The notes below the pieces were generated by a model, which worked only from the letters and a program-made list of their open reading frames with translations, ran no database searches and had not been told where the DNA came from. A stretch of 53,019 bases of DNA from Kiritimatiellia bacterium (GTDB lineage: Bacteria > Verrucomicrobiota > Kiritimatiellia > RFP12 > UBA1067), in the NCBI GenBank assembly GCA_017447805.1, contig JAFSMR010000043.1:1-53019 (forward strand), read 5' to 3'. Shown here one piece after another: positions 37,513-46,862 of this stretch (the first letter of the stretch is position 1; every line of letters starts with the position of its first letter). The position numbers and the translations under genes are program-made.

Positions 37513-37541
37513 ATTATATCATAATTTTCCCTCGCGCGCAA
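37513..37541 (-). promoter_or_regulatory. Promoter of the methyltransferase-sdaA operon
   Basis: Minus strand: TTGCGC (37541-37536), 17 nt, TATAAT (37518-37513). Third example of TTGCGC-17-TATAAT in the right-hand region. Confidence 0.75.
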
Positions 37542-37640
37542 TAGCGACTAGTCGCTAACATATTCAATGCTCCCCCGAGCGAACCTCGCACAAAGAAAAC
37601 TTTTCACTTTTCATACTAGCCAAGCTGGGCGAATAAATGT

Positions 37641-37654
37641 TATAATATGTCTCA
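37641..37654 (+). promoter_or_regulatory. -10 element of mutS, predicted leaderless start
   Basis: TATAAT (37641-37646) is followed by only 8 nt before the mutS ATG; no ribosome site fits between. A -35 is not clear. Confidence 0.6.
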
Positions 37655-40069
37655 ATGTCAGACGAAGCAACCCCGATGATGCGCCAGTATCTTGCTCTAA
37701 AGCGCGAGATACCTGCTGGTGCCATTTTAATGTTCAGACTCGGCGATTTCTATGAAATGTTCGCCGAGGATGCCATCATCGCCTCGCCCATATTGGGCGC
37801 GACCTTGACTAAACGCAATAATCTGCCGATGTGCGGCGTACCTTATCACGCGTTGGAATCGTATCTCGCAAAGTTGATTAAGGCTGGCAAAACAGCCGCG
37901 CTTTGCGACCAAGTCGAGGACCCGAAGACCGCCAAGGGCCTAGTCCGCCGCGAAATCACGAGAATCGTGACTCCGGGAACAGTGACCGAAGATGGCCTGC
38001 TCGACGCCGGAACGAATAATTATATCGCTTCTTCCCATTCTAAAGCGCTTTCTCTCCTCGATTTGTCGACCGGCGAATTTTTCGTAGAGGAATTCGAATC
38101 TGAAGAAAAATTGCAGGATGCCATCGATCGCTATCGCCCTTCCGAAATTCTCTCTCCCAGCGATGAAAATCGTTGGACCTATAGCTACGATGCGGCTTTC
38201 GATACTCTAACTCGCCACTTCAAGGTGATGTCGCTGGATGGCTTCGGGCTAACGGATCACAATGCCGCGATTTGCGCCGCGGGCGCCTTGCTTTATCATG
38301 TCGCTACTACCCTGCGGCACAAAGTCGACCACATACGCCAAATCAAGCTTCGCTCTTCCAGCGACTCGCTTATTCTCGATGCTGCAACGATTCGCCATCT
38401 TCAGCTTCTGCCGGGCGGCGATGTAGAAAAAGCCTCTTCTCTTCTTGGCGTCCTCGATGCCACGAAGACCGCCATGGGCTCTCGGACAATCCGCAAATGG
38501 ATTGCGCAACCCCTTGCGAACCCTTCTAGCATAAATAGCCGCCTGGATGCCGTCGGCGCGTATGTAGATAATCGCTTTACGCTTTCTTCCCTCCGGCAAA
38601 AACTTTCCGGTGTAAGAGACCTGGAGCGTCTTATCGCAAAAGTCGATTCCGGCAGGTCGAATCCTCGCGATCTAAAGGCACTTGCTGAATCCTTGAGGCC
38701 GATTGAAGATATAAAGGAGGAATGCATCAAGGATTGCGGCGATGATTATTCTCCACGCCTTACACCAGAGCGCGAAATCGTCGACTTGATCGACCGCGCA
38801 ATCGCAGAAGACCCGCCCGTCATGATGAACGAAGGCGGCTTTATCGCCTCAGGCTTCAACACCGAACTCGATGAATATCGTAAATTGGCGCGCGAAGGAC
38901 ACGAATGGATGGCCGGCTACCAACTCGCTGAGCAAGAAAAGACCGGTATCCCTAAACTCAAAGTCAAACATGTCTCATCCTTCGGCTTCTTGATTGAAGT
39001 CCCGAAATCTTTCATCCCTAAAGTGCCACCACATTACATCCGCCGCCAGACCCTTACTACCGGCGAAAGATATACGACGGAAGAACTGAAAGAATACGAA
39101 AGAAAAGTCCTTGGTGCACAAGAAAAAGCCATCGTCGTAGAACAACACCTTTGGAACGATATAATTGCGCAAATCTGCCTGAAAGCGCCGCAAATACAAG
39201 CTACCGCTATAGCAATCGGCGAACTCGATGCCGTCCTTTCGCTCGCCGACCGCGCGCTCGCCGCAGGCTACACGCGCCCGTGCGTTGACGATAGCGATAT
39301 CTTGGAAATCGTCGACGGACGCCACCCGATTGTCGAACAACTTCCGGATGCCGAACCATTCGTCCCGAATTCGACTTTCCTCAATTGTTCCAGCGACCAG
39401 ATAATGTTGATTACCGGACCCAACATGGCCGGTAAATCTACCTACATCCGGCAAGTCGCCGTAATCGCCATAATGTCGCAAATGGGCTCGTTTGTCCCGG
39501 CTTCTTCCATGCATCTCGGCGCGCTCGATAGAGTCTTTACGCGAATCGGCGCAGGCGATGATCTCGCCCGCGGACGCTCTACATTCCTCGTGGAAATGCA
39601 GGAAACCGCCAACATCCTAAATAACGCTACGCGCAAATCTTTGATCGTCCTTGATGAAATCGGTCGAGGCACATCGACTTTCGATGGTATCTCTATAGCT
39701 TGGTCGGTCGCGGAATATCTCTGCGGCAAAGAAGAATGCAAGGCTAAAACCCTCTTTGCTACTCACTACCACGAGCTCACGGATTTGGCAGATGTCCAAA
39801 ACTGCGTGAAGAATTACACTGTAAAGGTAAAAGAAGAAGGCGGAAGAGTAATCTTCCTCCGAAGAATCGCCCCCGGCACGGCAGAAAGAAGCTTCGGCAT
39901 AAACGTCGGCGCCATGGCCGGCTTGCCGAAAGAAGTAGTGGACCGCGCAAGCCAAATACTCAAAAATCTCGAAGCTAGCGAAATCGATATTAACGGGACT
40001 TCTCGGGTAATTAGAAAACCGCGCAAAAAACTTTCGGAGCTCCCCGGACAAATGGATTTTATTTTCTAG
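37655..40069 (+). CDS. mutS: DNA mismatch repair protein MutS
   Basis: 804 residues. The N-terminal mismatch-binding domain shows the Phe-x-Glu motif (GDFYEMF, about residue 32). The connector, lever and clamp regions follow. The ATPase has Walker A GPNMAGKSTYIRQ, DEIGRGTSTFDG and ATHYHEL. The short C-terminus (GQMDFIF) is the usual tail. It recognises mispaired bases and starts mismatch repair. It is probably translated from a leaderless message and co-transcribed with nadE 24 nt downstream. Confidence 0.96.
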   Translation: MSDEATPMMRQYLALKREIPAGAILMFRLGDFYEMFAEDAIIASPILGATLTKRNNLPMCGVPYHALESYLAKLIKAGKTAALCDQVEDPKTAKGLVRREITRIVTPGTVTEDGLLDAGTNNYIASSHSKALSLLDLSTGEFFVEEFESEEKLQDAIDRYRPSEILSPSDENRWTYSYDAAFDTLTRHFKVMSLDGFGLTDHNAAICAAGALLYHVATTLRHKVDHIRQIKLRSSSDSLILDAATIRHLQLLPGGDVEKASSLLGVLDATKTAMGSRTIRKWIAQPLANPSSINSRLDAVGAYVDNRFTLSSLRQKLSGVRDLERLIAKVDSGRSNPRDLKALAESLRPIEDIKEECIKDCGDDYSPRLTPEREIVDLIDRAIAEDPPVMMNEGGFIASGFNTELDEYRKLAREGHEWMAGYQLAEQEKTGIPKLKVKHVSSFGFLIEVPKSFIPKVPPHYIRRQTLTTGERYTTEELKEYERKVLGAQEKAIVVEQHLWNDIIAQICLKAPQIQATAIAIGELDAVLSLADRALAAGYTRPCVDDSDILEIVDGRHPIVEQLPDAEPFVPNSTFLNCSSDQIMLITGPNMAGKSTYIRQVAVIAIMSQMGSFVPASSMHLGALDRVFTRIGAGDDLARGRSTFLVEMQETANILNNATRKSLIVLDEIGRGTSTFDGISIAWSVAEYLCGKEECKAKTLFATHYHELTDLADVQNCVKNYTVKVKEEGGRVIFLRRIAPGTAERSFGINVGAMAGLPKEVVDRASQILKNLEASEIDINGTSRVIRKPRKKLSELPGQMDFIF

Positions 40070-40093
40070 TATCAGTAAGAAAGGACGTGATTT

Positions 40094-41131
40094 ATGAATA
40101 AAGAACTCGCAAAATATCTGAAGGAAACAGGCAATATAGGAAGCCTCGCGAATAGATGCGTAAAAGGCAAGTTCGATTCACCCTTTCCTTGCGATCCGAA
40201 GGATGTCTTTTCGACACAAGTTTCCGGTCTTGTCACTAGATTGAAGCGCACGGGCATCAAAAGCGTAACCATCGGGATTTCCGGCGGACTCGATTCCACC
40301 CTTTGTCTTCTCGTTTCGTATAGCGCCTTTCGCGCGCTCAAACTACCCTCCGCCAATATCCACGCCTACACCATGCCGGGTTTCGGCACGACGAAGCGCA
40401 CAAAAGGCAATGCCGATAAACTTTGCGAGGGCCTAGGCATAAAGCTCGAAACGATCAATATAACAAAAGCCTGCCGCCAGCATTTCAAGGATATCGGCCA
40501 CGATGGCAAAACCCCGGATGTCACATTCGAAAATGCACAGGCTAGAATGAGAACGCTCATTCTCATGGATAAAGCCAACATGACGGGCGGAATCGTCTTA
40601 GGGACAGGCGACCTATCTGAAATCGCCCTCGGCTGGTGCACCTACAATGGCGATCACATGTCTATGTTCGGCGTAAACTCCGGCGTCCCCAAGACTGTCG
40701 TTAGGAAAGTCTGCGATTGGTGGGCCGATGAGACGCTAAAGAAGCCTAACCACTTCGGCGCATTAAAAGATTCGAAGAAAGCAGCCCTTGCGATAAAAGA
40801 TATTATCGCTACCCCCGTATCGCCAGAATTGATTAAAGGACAAATCACCGAAAACAATATCGGACCCTACGAGCTGCACGATTTCTTCATCTGGAATTTC
40901 ATTATGAATGGACTAGATAAGAAGGCGCTTCTCGCCGCCGCGAAACAATTTTTCAAGGGAACTTACGACTTAGCTACTATCAAAAATACTCTCGGGAAAT
41001 TCCTCTACCGCCTCGTAGCGCAAGCATTCAAACGCAACTGCGCACCAGATGGCATTAGAGTATTCCCATTCGATTTCTCCCCCACCTCCTGGCACATCCC
41101 CTCAGACCTCCCTCCCACCGCATTGCTCTAA
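40094..41131 (+). CDS. nadE: NAD+ synthetase, synthetase domain only
   Basis: 345 residues, start ATG 40094 with AAAGGA upstream. It has the PP-loop of N-type ATP pyrophosphatases (ISGGLDSTLCLL) and LGTGDLSEIALGWCTYNGDHMSMFGVN, closely following the synthetase half of glutamine-dependent NadE proteins. It converts deamido-NAD to NAD+. The N-terminal nitrilase-type glutaminase domain that usually precedes this type is absent, so it either uses free ammonia or a separate subunit encoded elsewhere. Confidence 0.9.
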   Translation: MNKELAKYLKETGNIGSLANRCVKGKFDSPFPCDPKDVFSTQVSGLVTRLKRTGIKSVTIGISGGLDSTLCLLVSYSAFRALKLPSANIHAYTMPGFGTTKRTKGNADKLCEGLGIKLETINITKACRQHFKDIGHDGKTPDVTFENAQARMRTLILMDKANMTGGIVLGTGDLSEIALGWCTYNGDHMSMFGVNSGVPKTVVRKVCDWWADETLKKPNHFGALKDSKKAALAIKDIIATPVSPELIKGQITENNIGPYELHDFFIWNFIMNGLDKKALLAAAKQFFKGTYDLATIKNTLGKFLYRLVAQAFKRNCAPDGIRVFPFDFSPTSWHIPSDLPPTALL

Positions 41132-41151
41132 GCGTGCGGCCAGTAACGAAA

Positions 41152-41218
41152 CAGACAGGGAACACGGGACAGAGAAGAATTAACAATTCCACTCTACAAC
41201 TACGACTACAAACTACAA
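41152..41218. repeat. Short tandem repeats between nadE and the YibE/F gene
   Basis: An ACAGGGA/ACGGGAC stretch (about 41152-41175) and a CTACAA/ACTACAA stretch (41193-41218). Same repeat style as in the island, but here intergenic. Confidence 0.65.
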
Positions 41219-42355
41219 CTAAACAGCCATCGGTGAGCGAAAGCGCGGTCCTCCCTGGCGGGGGTATGGAAAGAGGGCGGCAGAAAGTAACGCCGTAAAT
41301 GGGGCGACGAGGACTATTGCGAACGACCCTACGAGAGTCTTTGCGATTTCTGCGGCAATTAGCGGAGAATTCAAGAAAACTTGTGGCGGCGTGCCTTGCG
41401 CGGCAAAAACCATAAGAAGAGTAAGATAGCCGCCGGAATATGCAAGAAGCAAGGTAGTCGTCATAGTGCCGACTGTTGCCCTTCCAATTCTTATTCCGCT
41501 CATCAGAAGCTCGCGAAAAGAAAGATTCGGATTATGACGAGAAACCTCCCTAACGCCGGCAGAAATATCCATAGCTAAATCCATCATCGCGCCGGAGGCC
41601 GCGAGAATGGTTGCCGCGATAAAGACATCTGCCAAATCAAGGGATGCAAAGCCGCTATTAACGAGAGTCTGGGCAAATGGCAAGGTCGCGCCATTTATGT
41701 GAAGAATCGCACCAAAGAGATATGCTAAAGCGAGCGCGGAGGCGACTCCCAGCATGGCGCCGCCGAAAGCGGCAAGCGCCTTCTTCGTAAAGCCGCCGAC
41801 AAGAAGCATAATCAAAGCCGTCATAAAAGCCGTCGCGATAAACGCGACGAGCGGCGCATTCCAGCCCTTTAGCATAAGCGGGATTACAATCTTCCATATC
41901 GCAATACAGCAAAACAGAAAACTCGATAAGGCGTTTAAGCCTGTAAAACCAGCGAAGACTACGAGTAGAATCGCGAAAAGCACGAAACAAATGCCAACAC
42001 TACCAAGCCGCCAGTGGTCTTTAGCAGAGAGCGCATCGTCTTCGGAGCGCGGATTTGAAACTAGCACCTTATCTCCAGGCTTGAATATCTTATCAAACTC
42101 AAGCTGTCCGCGCAAAAAATTCCCTGCACGGAAAATCTTACCCTTATATTCCCCTTCCAAAATTTCCACTCTCAGCGCCTGCGGACCATACATCACATTC
42201 CCAAGCTCCATTATATTGCCATCATCGCACTCGACCACTTTCGCTATAACGCCATTTTCTTGATTGGATAAAAGCGCGCCACGCGGAGAAACGAAGAAGA
42301 GTGCAATCGCGGCTATTGCAAAAATGAATGGAGATATAAAATGCAGTTTCAACAT
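41219..42355 (-). CDS. YibE/F-like multipass membrane protein
   Basis: About 378 residues from the ATG at 42355, which has GAGGAA upstream; a start at 42376 would lie inside the phosphatase gene. One N-terminal membrane helix, an extracytoplasmic OB-like domain (about 30-115; FRAGNFLRGQLEFDKIFKPGDKV), then seven or so membrane helices. The conserved FIAATILAASGAMMDLAMDI and GIRIGRATVGTMTTTLLLAYSG identify YibE/F. The family's role is not established; transport is often suggested. It overlaps the end of the phosphatase gene and is the last gene of the minus-strand series. Confidence 0.88.
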   Translation of the reverse strand: MLKLHFISPFIFAIAAIALFFVSPRGALLSNQENGVIAKVVECDDGNIMELGNVMYGPQALRVEILEGEYKGKIFRAGNFLRGQLEFDKIFKPGDKVLVSNPRSEDDALSAKDHWRLGSVGICFVLFAILLVVFAGFTGLNALSSFLFCCIAIWKIVIPLMLKGWNAPLVAFIATAFMTALIMLLVGGFTKKALAAFGGAMLGVASALALAYLFGAILHINGATLPFAQTLVNSGFASLDLADVFIAATILAASGAMMDLAMDISAGVREVSRHNPNLSFRELLMSGIRIGRATVGTMTTTLLLAYSGGYLTLLMVFAAQGTPPQVFLNSPLIAAEIAKTLVGSFAIVLVAPFTALLSAALFPYPRQGGPRFRSPMAV

Positions 42356-42365
42356 TCTAGATTCC

Positions 42366-43763
42366 TCATGGCACAAAGAAACTCTTTATTATCTTCGCTA
42401 TATCGGTATTATCGAGAAGCCCTGTAAATTTCTCGCTGCCCGGTCCAATAGAAGTAGTAAGAGCGGGCAGGCCCGTATGAGAAGAGCTTGTCCAACCGAC
42501 GCCAGCTTTAGTTTGCATAATCCGGCGAGCTTTATCGGCAAGCCCTCCTTCGGCATAATGACGCTTCAGGCTTTCGATATCCTGACTATTCAACACCATC
42601 GGGTCAGAAGCTTCATCGCCTGAAAATTTAAAGCCATAGCATTCTTCCAACAATTTCGCGGCATCCTCGAATGATACGCCTTCATGCTTTTTCAGTTCTT
42701 TGTAGCGCCTTTCGAAAGCTTCGGTCGAACAAGTCTGCGATGCGAGGCGTTCCATGTAAAAGGCATAACCTGTTGCGGCGAAGCCCATGCTCATACCGCC
42801 TGTTTCATGATCGCCAGTTACGATAATCAAAGTATCTGGATTGCGGAATTGAAAATCTAGGGCAACTTTCACTGCTTCATCTAGCTCCAGAAGATCGCGA
42901 AGATTTGTCGCTGCCTCGTTTGCGTGGCCCGCCCAGTCGATTCTGCCGCCTTCTACCATTAAGAAAAAGCCATTCCCATCTGCGACGGATTTCTTTTCGA
43001 GGAAATCAAGCGCAAAGCGTGTAAGCTCAGGCAATCGCGGGATATCGCTAGATTTAGAATCAATAGCATAAGGCAAAGCTTCTTCACATCCGCGCCACCA
43101 AATTTTCGATTTTTCAGATTCGACATCGACAAGTTCATCAAATCCAGCGCGTCCTTCTTTTACAATGTAGCCGGCATTTTGGGCTAGCTGATAGAGATTC
43201 CCACGATATTCCGGCGAAGAAGTTTTTTCGTTCGCTTTATTCAAGCCGCCGCCTAGGAATAGATCAAAGGAACTTGATATCAAATCAAGTCCAATTTCAT
43301 AAATCATCGAACGATGCGTCCTATGGGCGTAGAATCCTGCGGGGGTGGCATGGTTTATCGTCACGCTTGTGACAAGGCCCGTCTTTTTTCCGGCTTCGCG
43401 CGCTATTTCCATGGAACTAGCGATAGGATTTGAATTTTTATCTACTCCTAAAGCTCCATTGAATGTCTTTTGGCCACAAGCGATAGCAGTAGCCGCCGCG
43501 GCAGAATCCGTAACGAGAGATGTTGCGGAATACGTCCTTGTCATTGCGTGATTCGGGAGAGTATTCATCGCAAGAGCCTCGCCGCCGAGAGCGCGTGAAA
43601 ATTCTTCCGCAACCATACGTTGCGGAACGCTCATCCCATCGCCGATGAACAAAATTATATTCCTTGGCTTGTCGCCAGAATCTAGAGCGGCGCCAAAGAG
43701 ATTTTGGTCGCCCGAAATAACGAGCACTACAACAAACAAAATAAACGAAATTTTTCTTTTCAT
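42366..43763 (-). CDS. Alkaline phosphatase, secreted
   Basis: 465 residues with a signal peptide (about 1-24). PhoA-superfamily motifs are in order: ILFIGDGMS (metal), VTDSAAAATA with the serine nucleophile, NHATPAGFYAHRTHR, VEGGRIDWAGHAN, VTGDHETGG and a late SSSHTGLPA histidine. It hydrolyses phosphate monoesters outside the cytoplasm. It follows the MATE gene by 12 nt and overlaps the YibE/F gene; a phosphate-starvation box is not visible. Confidence 0.92.
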   Translation of the reverse strand: MKRKISFILFVVVLVISGDQNLFGAALDSGDKPRNIILFIGDGMSVPQRMVAEEFSRALGGEALAMNTLPNHAMTRTYSATSLVTDSAAAATAIACGQKTFNGALGVDKNSNPIASSMEIAREAGKKTGLVTSVTINHATPAGFYAHRTHRSMIYEIGLDLISSSFDLFLGGGLNKANEKTSSPEYRGNLYQLAQNAGYIVKEGRAGFDELVDVESEKSKIWWRGCEEALPYAIDSKSSDIPRLPELTRFALDFLEKKSVADGNGFFLMVEGGRIDWAGHANEAATNLRDLLELDEAVKVALDFQFRNPDTLIIVTGDHETGGMSMGFAATGYAFYMERLASQTCSTEAFERRYKELKKHEGVSFEDAAKLLEECYGFKFSGDEASDPMVLNSQDIESLKRHYAEGGLADKARRIMQTKAGVGWTSSSHTGLPALTTSIGPGSEKFTGLLDNTDIAKIIKSFFVP

Positions 43764-43775
43764 TTCTTAATAATC

Positions 43776-45119
43776 CTATACTAGTTTTATCCTCGACCAC
43801 TTGCCACGACGCCAACGAATAATAGTCCCGACGCAAATTACCGCAACATAAACGATCATCGTACCCCAAAGAGCCGGCATAGTATTATAGAAAACGCTAA
43901 CGTTCCAAACTAGCGGAAGCCAAATTCCGAATGCGACAAAAACCATCCACCACATTACGAACTTTGTGTCGCCCGCGCCCTTCAGAGCGCCGGAAATCAC
44001 TACATCCGTAGCATCGAATAGTTGCCATGCAACCATAAGGACCATAAGCACGAACCCTAACGAATAGAACCTAGCTGCCTTCACGATATCCGAAGGCGCG
44101 AATAGAGAAAGAATCGGGCGATAAAATGCGAGTGTCAAAAGCGAAAGCGCGGCGACAAAGACTAGCGCGATGAAGAGCGTATTTGCGAGCGCTCTTTTCG
44201 CTTCTTGAGCATTACGCCGCCCTTGCGCTTGCGCAACAAGAGTCGAAGCGCCTATCGAAAAGCCCTCGATTGGCGCGATCAAAAGATAATTTACTGAAAA
44301 GCAGGCATTTGAAACGGCAAATGAGACATCATCGACCCTACCTGTTACAAAAACAAAAATCGTAAAGGAAACTATATTCAAAACCGTGTAGGCGCCGGAA
44401 GGTATGCCATATCGCAGAATTTTACGGATTATTTCGCCTAAAGTCGTCTCGCACTCGCCGATATTCAGGCGCGATTTTTCTTTCGCGGCGAAAAACGCCA
44501 GCACCGCCCACTGCGCGAACATCGCGAGGACCGTAGCAATCGCCGCGCCAGCCATCCCGAGACGCGGGAAAAAGCCAAAGCCAAAAATGAAAATAGGGTC
44601 TAGCGCGACATTCAGAAGATTACCTAAGACATTAACATAAAACACCAGCCGCGTTTTATTCTGCGCAGTGAAAAACGATACCGTCGCCATCTGACCGCAG
44701 AGGGCTATCGCGCCAGCAGAGACGATCATATAATATGAGCGGGCTCTCGATATTACCTCGCTATTCGCGCTTGCCCAAGGAACAATTGCGAGTCCTAGAG
44801 GAATAAGCACGATAGATAGAAGTCCTGAAAACAATGCGATAATCGTTCCGGCTTTGTAGCTCATCCACACCGCACGAGTTTTACCTGCGCCAGAATACTG
44901 AGATACAAAAGTTCCGGAATACGCAACGACCGACTGAAAGAAACCCATCGAAACGAGAGCCAGCATGGAAGAAGGCAAGACAGCCTCAAGGCTTTCCATG
45001 GACTCTTTAGATAAGAACGCCCTGTCCACAAACTGTAACAGGGCGTTATTGAGCATTCCTAGCGCGAGCGGCCAAACGAGGCGTACGACCGCCGCATATT
45101 CTAAGAGCCTCTTGCGCAC
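43776..45119 (-). CDS. MATE-family multidrug/sodium antiporter
   Basis: 447 residues with about 12 membrane helices. The two halves show the MATE signatures PLALGMLNNALLQFVDRAFL and GFFPRLGMAGAAIATV, and in the second half YGIPSGAYTVLNIV with FSIGASTLVAQAQGRRN. It would export cationic toxic compounds or metabolites in exchange for Na+ or H+. It starts 4 nt after the rubrerythrin stop, so it belongs to that transcription unit. Confidence 0.9.
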   Translation of the reverse strand: MRKRLLEYAAVVRLVWPLALGMLNNALLQFVDRAFLSKESMESLEAVLPSSMLALVSMGFFQSVVAYSGTFVSQYSGAGKTRAVWMSYKAGTIIALFSGLLSIVLIPLGLAIVPWASANSEVISRARSYYMIVSAGAIALCGQMATVSFFTAQNKTRLVFYVNVLGNLLNVALDPIFIFGFGFFPRLGMAGAAIATVLAMFAQWAVLAFFAAKEKSRLNIGECETTLGEIIRKILRYGIPSGAYTVLNIVSFTIFVFVTGRVDDVSFAVSNACFSVNYLLIAPIEGFSIGASTLVAQAQGRRNAQEAKRALANTLFIALVFVAALSLLTLAFYRPILSLFAPSDIVKAARFYSLGFVLMVLMVAWQLFDATDVVISGALKGAGDTKFVMWWMVFVAFGIWLPLVWNVSVFYNTMPALWGTMIVYVAVICVGTIIRWRRGKWSRIKLV

Positions 45120-45123
45120 TTAA

Positions 45124-45675
45124 TTAGCCGAAATAGCGCTTAAGCAAGCCTTCGAAAGCCTTGCCGTGACGAGCTTCATCTTTCGCCATCTCGTGAACCG
45201 TATCGTGGATTGCATCGTAACCGAGCTCTTTAGCGCGCTTGGCGATATCGAGCTTGCCTTGCGTCGCGCCACATTCGGCTTCTACGCGCATCTGAAGATT
45301 GGTCTTGGTCGAAGAGGTGACGACTTCACCGAGGAGTTCCGCGAACTTTGCGGCGTGCTCGGCCTCTTCGAAAGCTATACGCTTGTAGGCTTCGGCTACC
45401 TCGGGATATCCTTCACGATCAGCCACGCGGCTCATCGCGAGATACATTCCTACTTCGGTGCACTCGCCAGCGAAGTTGGCTTTAAGACCAGCCGTTACTT
45501 CGGCATCTTCTACCTTGCCATCGCCGACGTGATGCTCGCACGCGAACACCATCTTACCAGCGGCCGGCTCTTGCTTCGTAAAGCGAGAACCAGGAACTTT
45601 ACACTGCGGACAGAACTCCGGCGGATTTTCGCCTTCGTAAACATAACCGCATACAGGGCATACCCATTTGCTCAT
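45124..45675 (-). CDS. Rubrerythrin with N-terminal rubredoxin domain
   Basis: 183 residues. The N-terminus is rubredoxin-like ([10 protein letters not shown] and FCPQCKVPG, four cysteines), and the rest is a ferritin-like diiron four-helix bundle ([33 protein letters not shown]). This order is that of reverse rubrerythrin, a peroxide reductase typical of anaerobes. It has AAGGAG upstream and its own promoter. It supports an anaerobic host. Confidence 0.93.
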   Translation of the reverse strand: MSKWVCPVCGYVYEGENPPEFCPQCKVPGSRFTKQEPAAGKMVFACEHHVGDGKVEDAEVTAGLKANFAGECTEVGMYLAMSRVADREGYPEVAEAYKRIAFEEAEHAAKFAELLGEVVTSSTKTNLQMRVEAECGATQGKLDIAKRAKELGYDAIHDTVHEMAKDEARHGKAFEGLLKRYFG

Positions 45676-45705
45676 ATTTTTATCTCCTTCTTCTTAAGCG
45701 ACGGT

Positions 45706-45734
45706 ATTCTACCAAATTCGGTCGTTTCGGTCAA
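45706..45734 (-). promoter_or_regulatory. Rubrerythrin promoter
   Basis: Minus strand: TTGACC (45734-45729), 17 nt, TAGAAT (45711-45706). Confidence 0.7.
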
Positions 45735-45739
45735 GGGGG

Positions 45740-46843
45740 TCAGCGAATTTTCAGCAACAATACTAGAAGTATCGGCATCAAGATCAGCTGCAACAAGATA
45801 AAGCGCATCAGCACCTGCGCATTGGACCAGCCGAGCTTTTTCTTGCAATGATCATGAAGCGGGAAGCGGATTTTCCGAATTGCCGCATCTTCGCCGATCT
45901 CGAAGCCGATACGCCTGGCGAACCTCAGTAGCACTAGTTTGCCAAGACCTCCGCCGCCATTCACAAGAACTACTGGCGAAAGCGCGAGGATAATGAAAGG
46001 ATTGCCGCTCATCAATGATGCGGCCGCCACGAGGAAGCCGAGAAATCGGCTGCCTGCATCGCCCATGAGGATTTTCGAAGGCTCGGCGTTAAACCATAAA
46101 TAGCCGCCAAACGCCCCGGACACGATCATTACGACAATCGCCCAGCGCGCGGCTTCGGAATATACGGGAATCAGGAAGTAGTGGGCAACGGGACGATAAC
46201 CAACTACAACATAAAGTATTACTGCGAGCATGACAAGCGTTATAACGGTAAGCGACCCCGCGAGCCCATCTACGCCATCCGAACAGTTGGTAGCATTCAT
46301 CGTAAACCACAACAAAAATGCCGCGACCGGTATGTAGGCCCAGCCTGGCACGAGGAAAGCGCCGTTAATCGGACCTGTCGCAAAAGGCAACCACACCAGC
46401 ATCCGCCCGCCTTCATTGTGACCTAGATATATAAAATATGCAGCAGCCAGCGATACGACAAGATCGAGCAAGCCCTTCTTCAATTCTCCCCACGGCACAA
46501 GCGCACGATCATCAAGATACCCAAAGAGCATCGCGGCATACAGCGCCGCAACTACCATCATATCCCAGAATGCAAGAGGCGCAAAAAGAATAATTGCAGG
46601 AAGCGCAAGAAGAGTAACATAAAAGCCGCTCCCCGTAGGCTTTCCGGCGGATTTCATGCCCCCAAGGTCTTGGCATAACGCCTTACCTCTATCGCGAGGC
46701 AATTTATTCCAAAGCTTCGGCAAGAATATCCAAGTTAAAACTGCCGAAAGGAATGTTCCGCCGGCAAGCAGCAACGCGTGGGAAGAAAGCAAACGGAACG
46801 GCCCCCAATAAGGCGTAAGATATTGACTTAGGAAATACAGCAT
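45740..46843 (-). CDS. mraY: MraY-like phospho-MurNAc-pentapeptide transferase
   Basis: 367 residues with about ten membrane helices. MraY motifs: a variant LFGYLDDR for the first aspartate motif, NATNCSDGVDGLAG, and MGDAGSRFLGFLVA. The HHH motif near the end is replaced by FPLHDHCKKKLGWSNAQVLMRF. The enzyme would transfer phospho-MurNAc-pentapeptide to undecaprenyl phosphate, the first membrane step of peptidoglycan synthesis. It sits away from a division/cell-wall cluster, next to a response regulator. A related WecA-type transferase is the alternative, but HDH plus the pentapeptide-type loop favours MraY. Confidence 0.8.
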   Translation of the reverse strand: MLYFLSQYLTPYWGPFRLLSSHALLLAGGTFLSAVLTWIFLPKLWNKLPRDRGKALCQDLGGMKSAGKPTGSGFYVTLLALPAIILFAPLAFWDMMVVAALYAAMLFGYLDDRALVPWGELKKGLLDLVVSLAAAYFIYLGHNEGGRMLVWLPFATGPINGAFLVPGWAYIPVAAFLLWFTMNATNCSDGVDGLAGSLTVITLVMLAVILYVVVGYRPVAHYFLIPVYSEAARWAIVVMIVSGAFGGYLWFNAEPSKILMGDAGSRFLGFLVAAASLMSGNPFIILALSPVVLVNGGGGLGKLVLLRFARRIGFEIGEDAAIRKIRFPLHDHCKKKLGWSNAQVLMRFILLQLILMPILLVLLLKIR

Positions 46844-46862
46844 ATGATTTTCTCTTTCTTTT

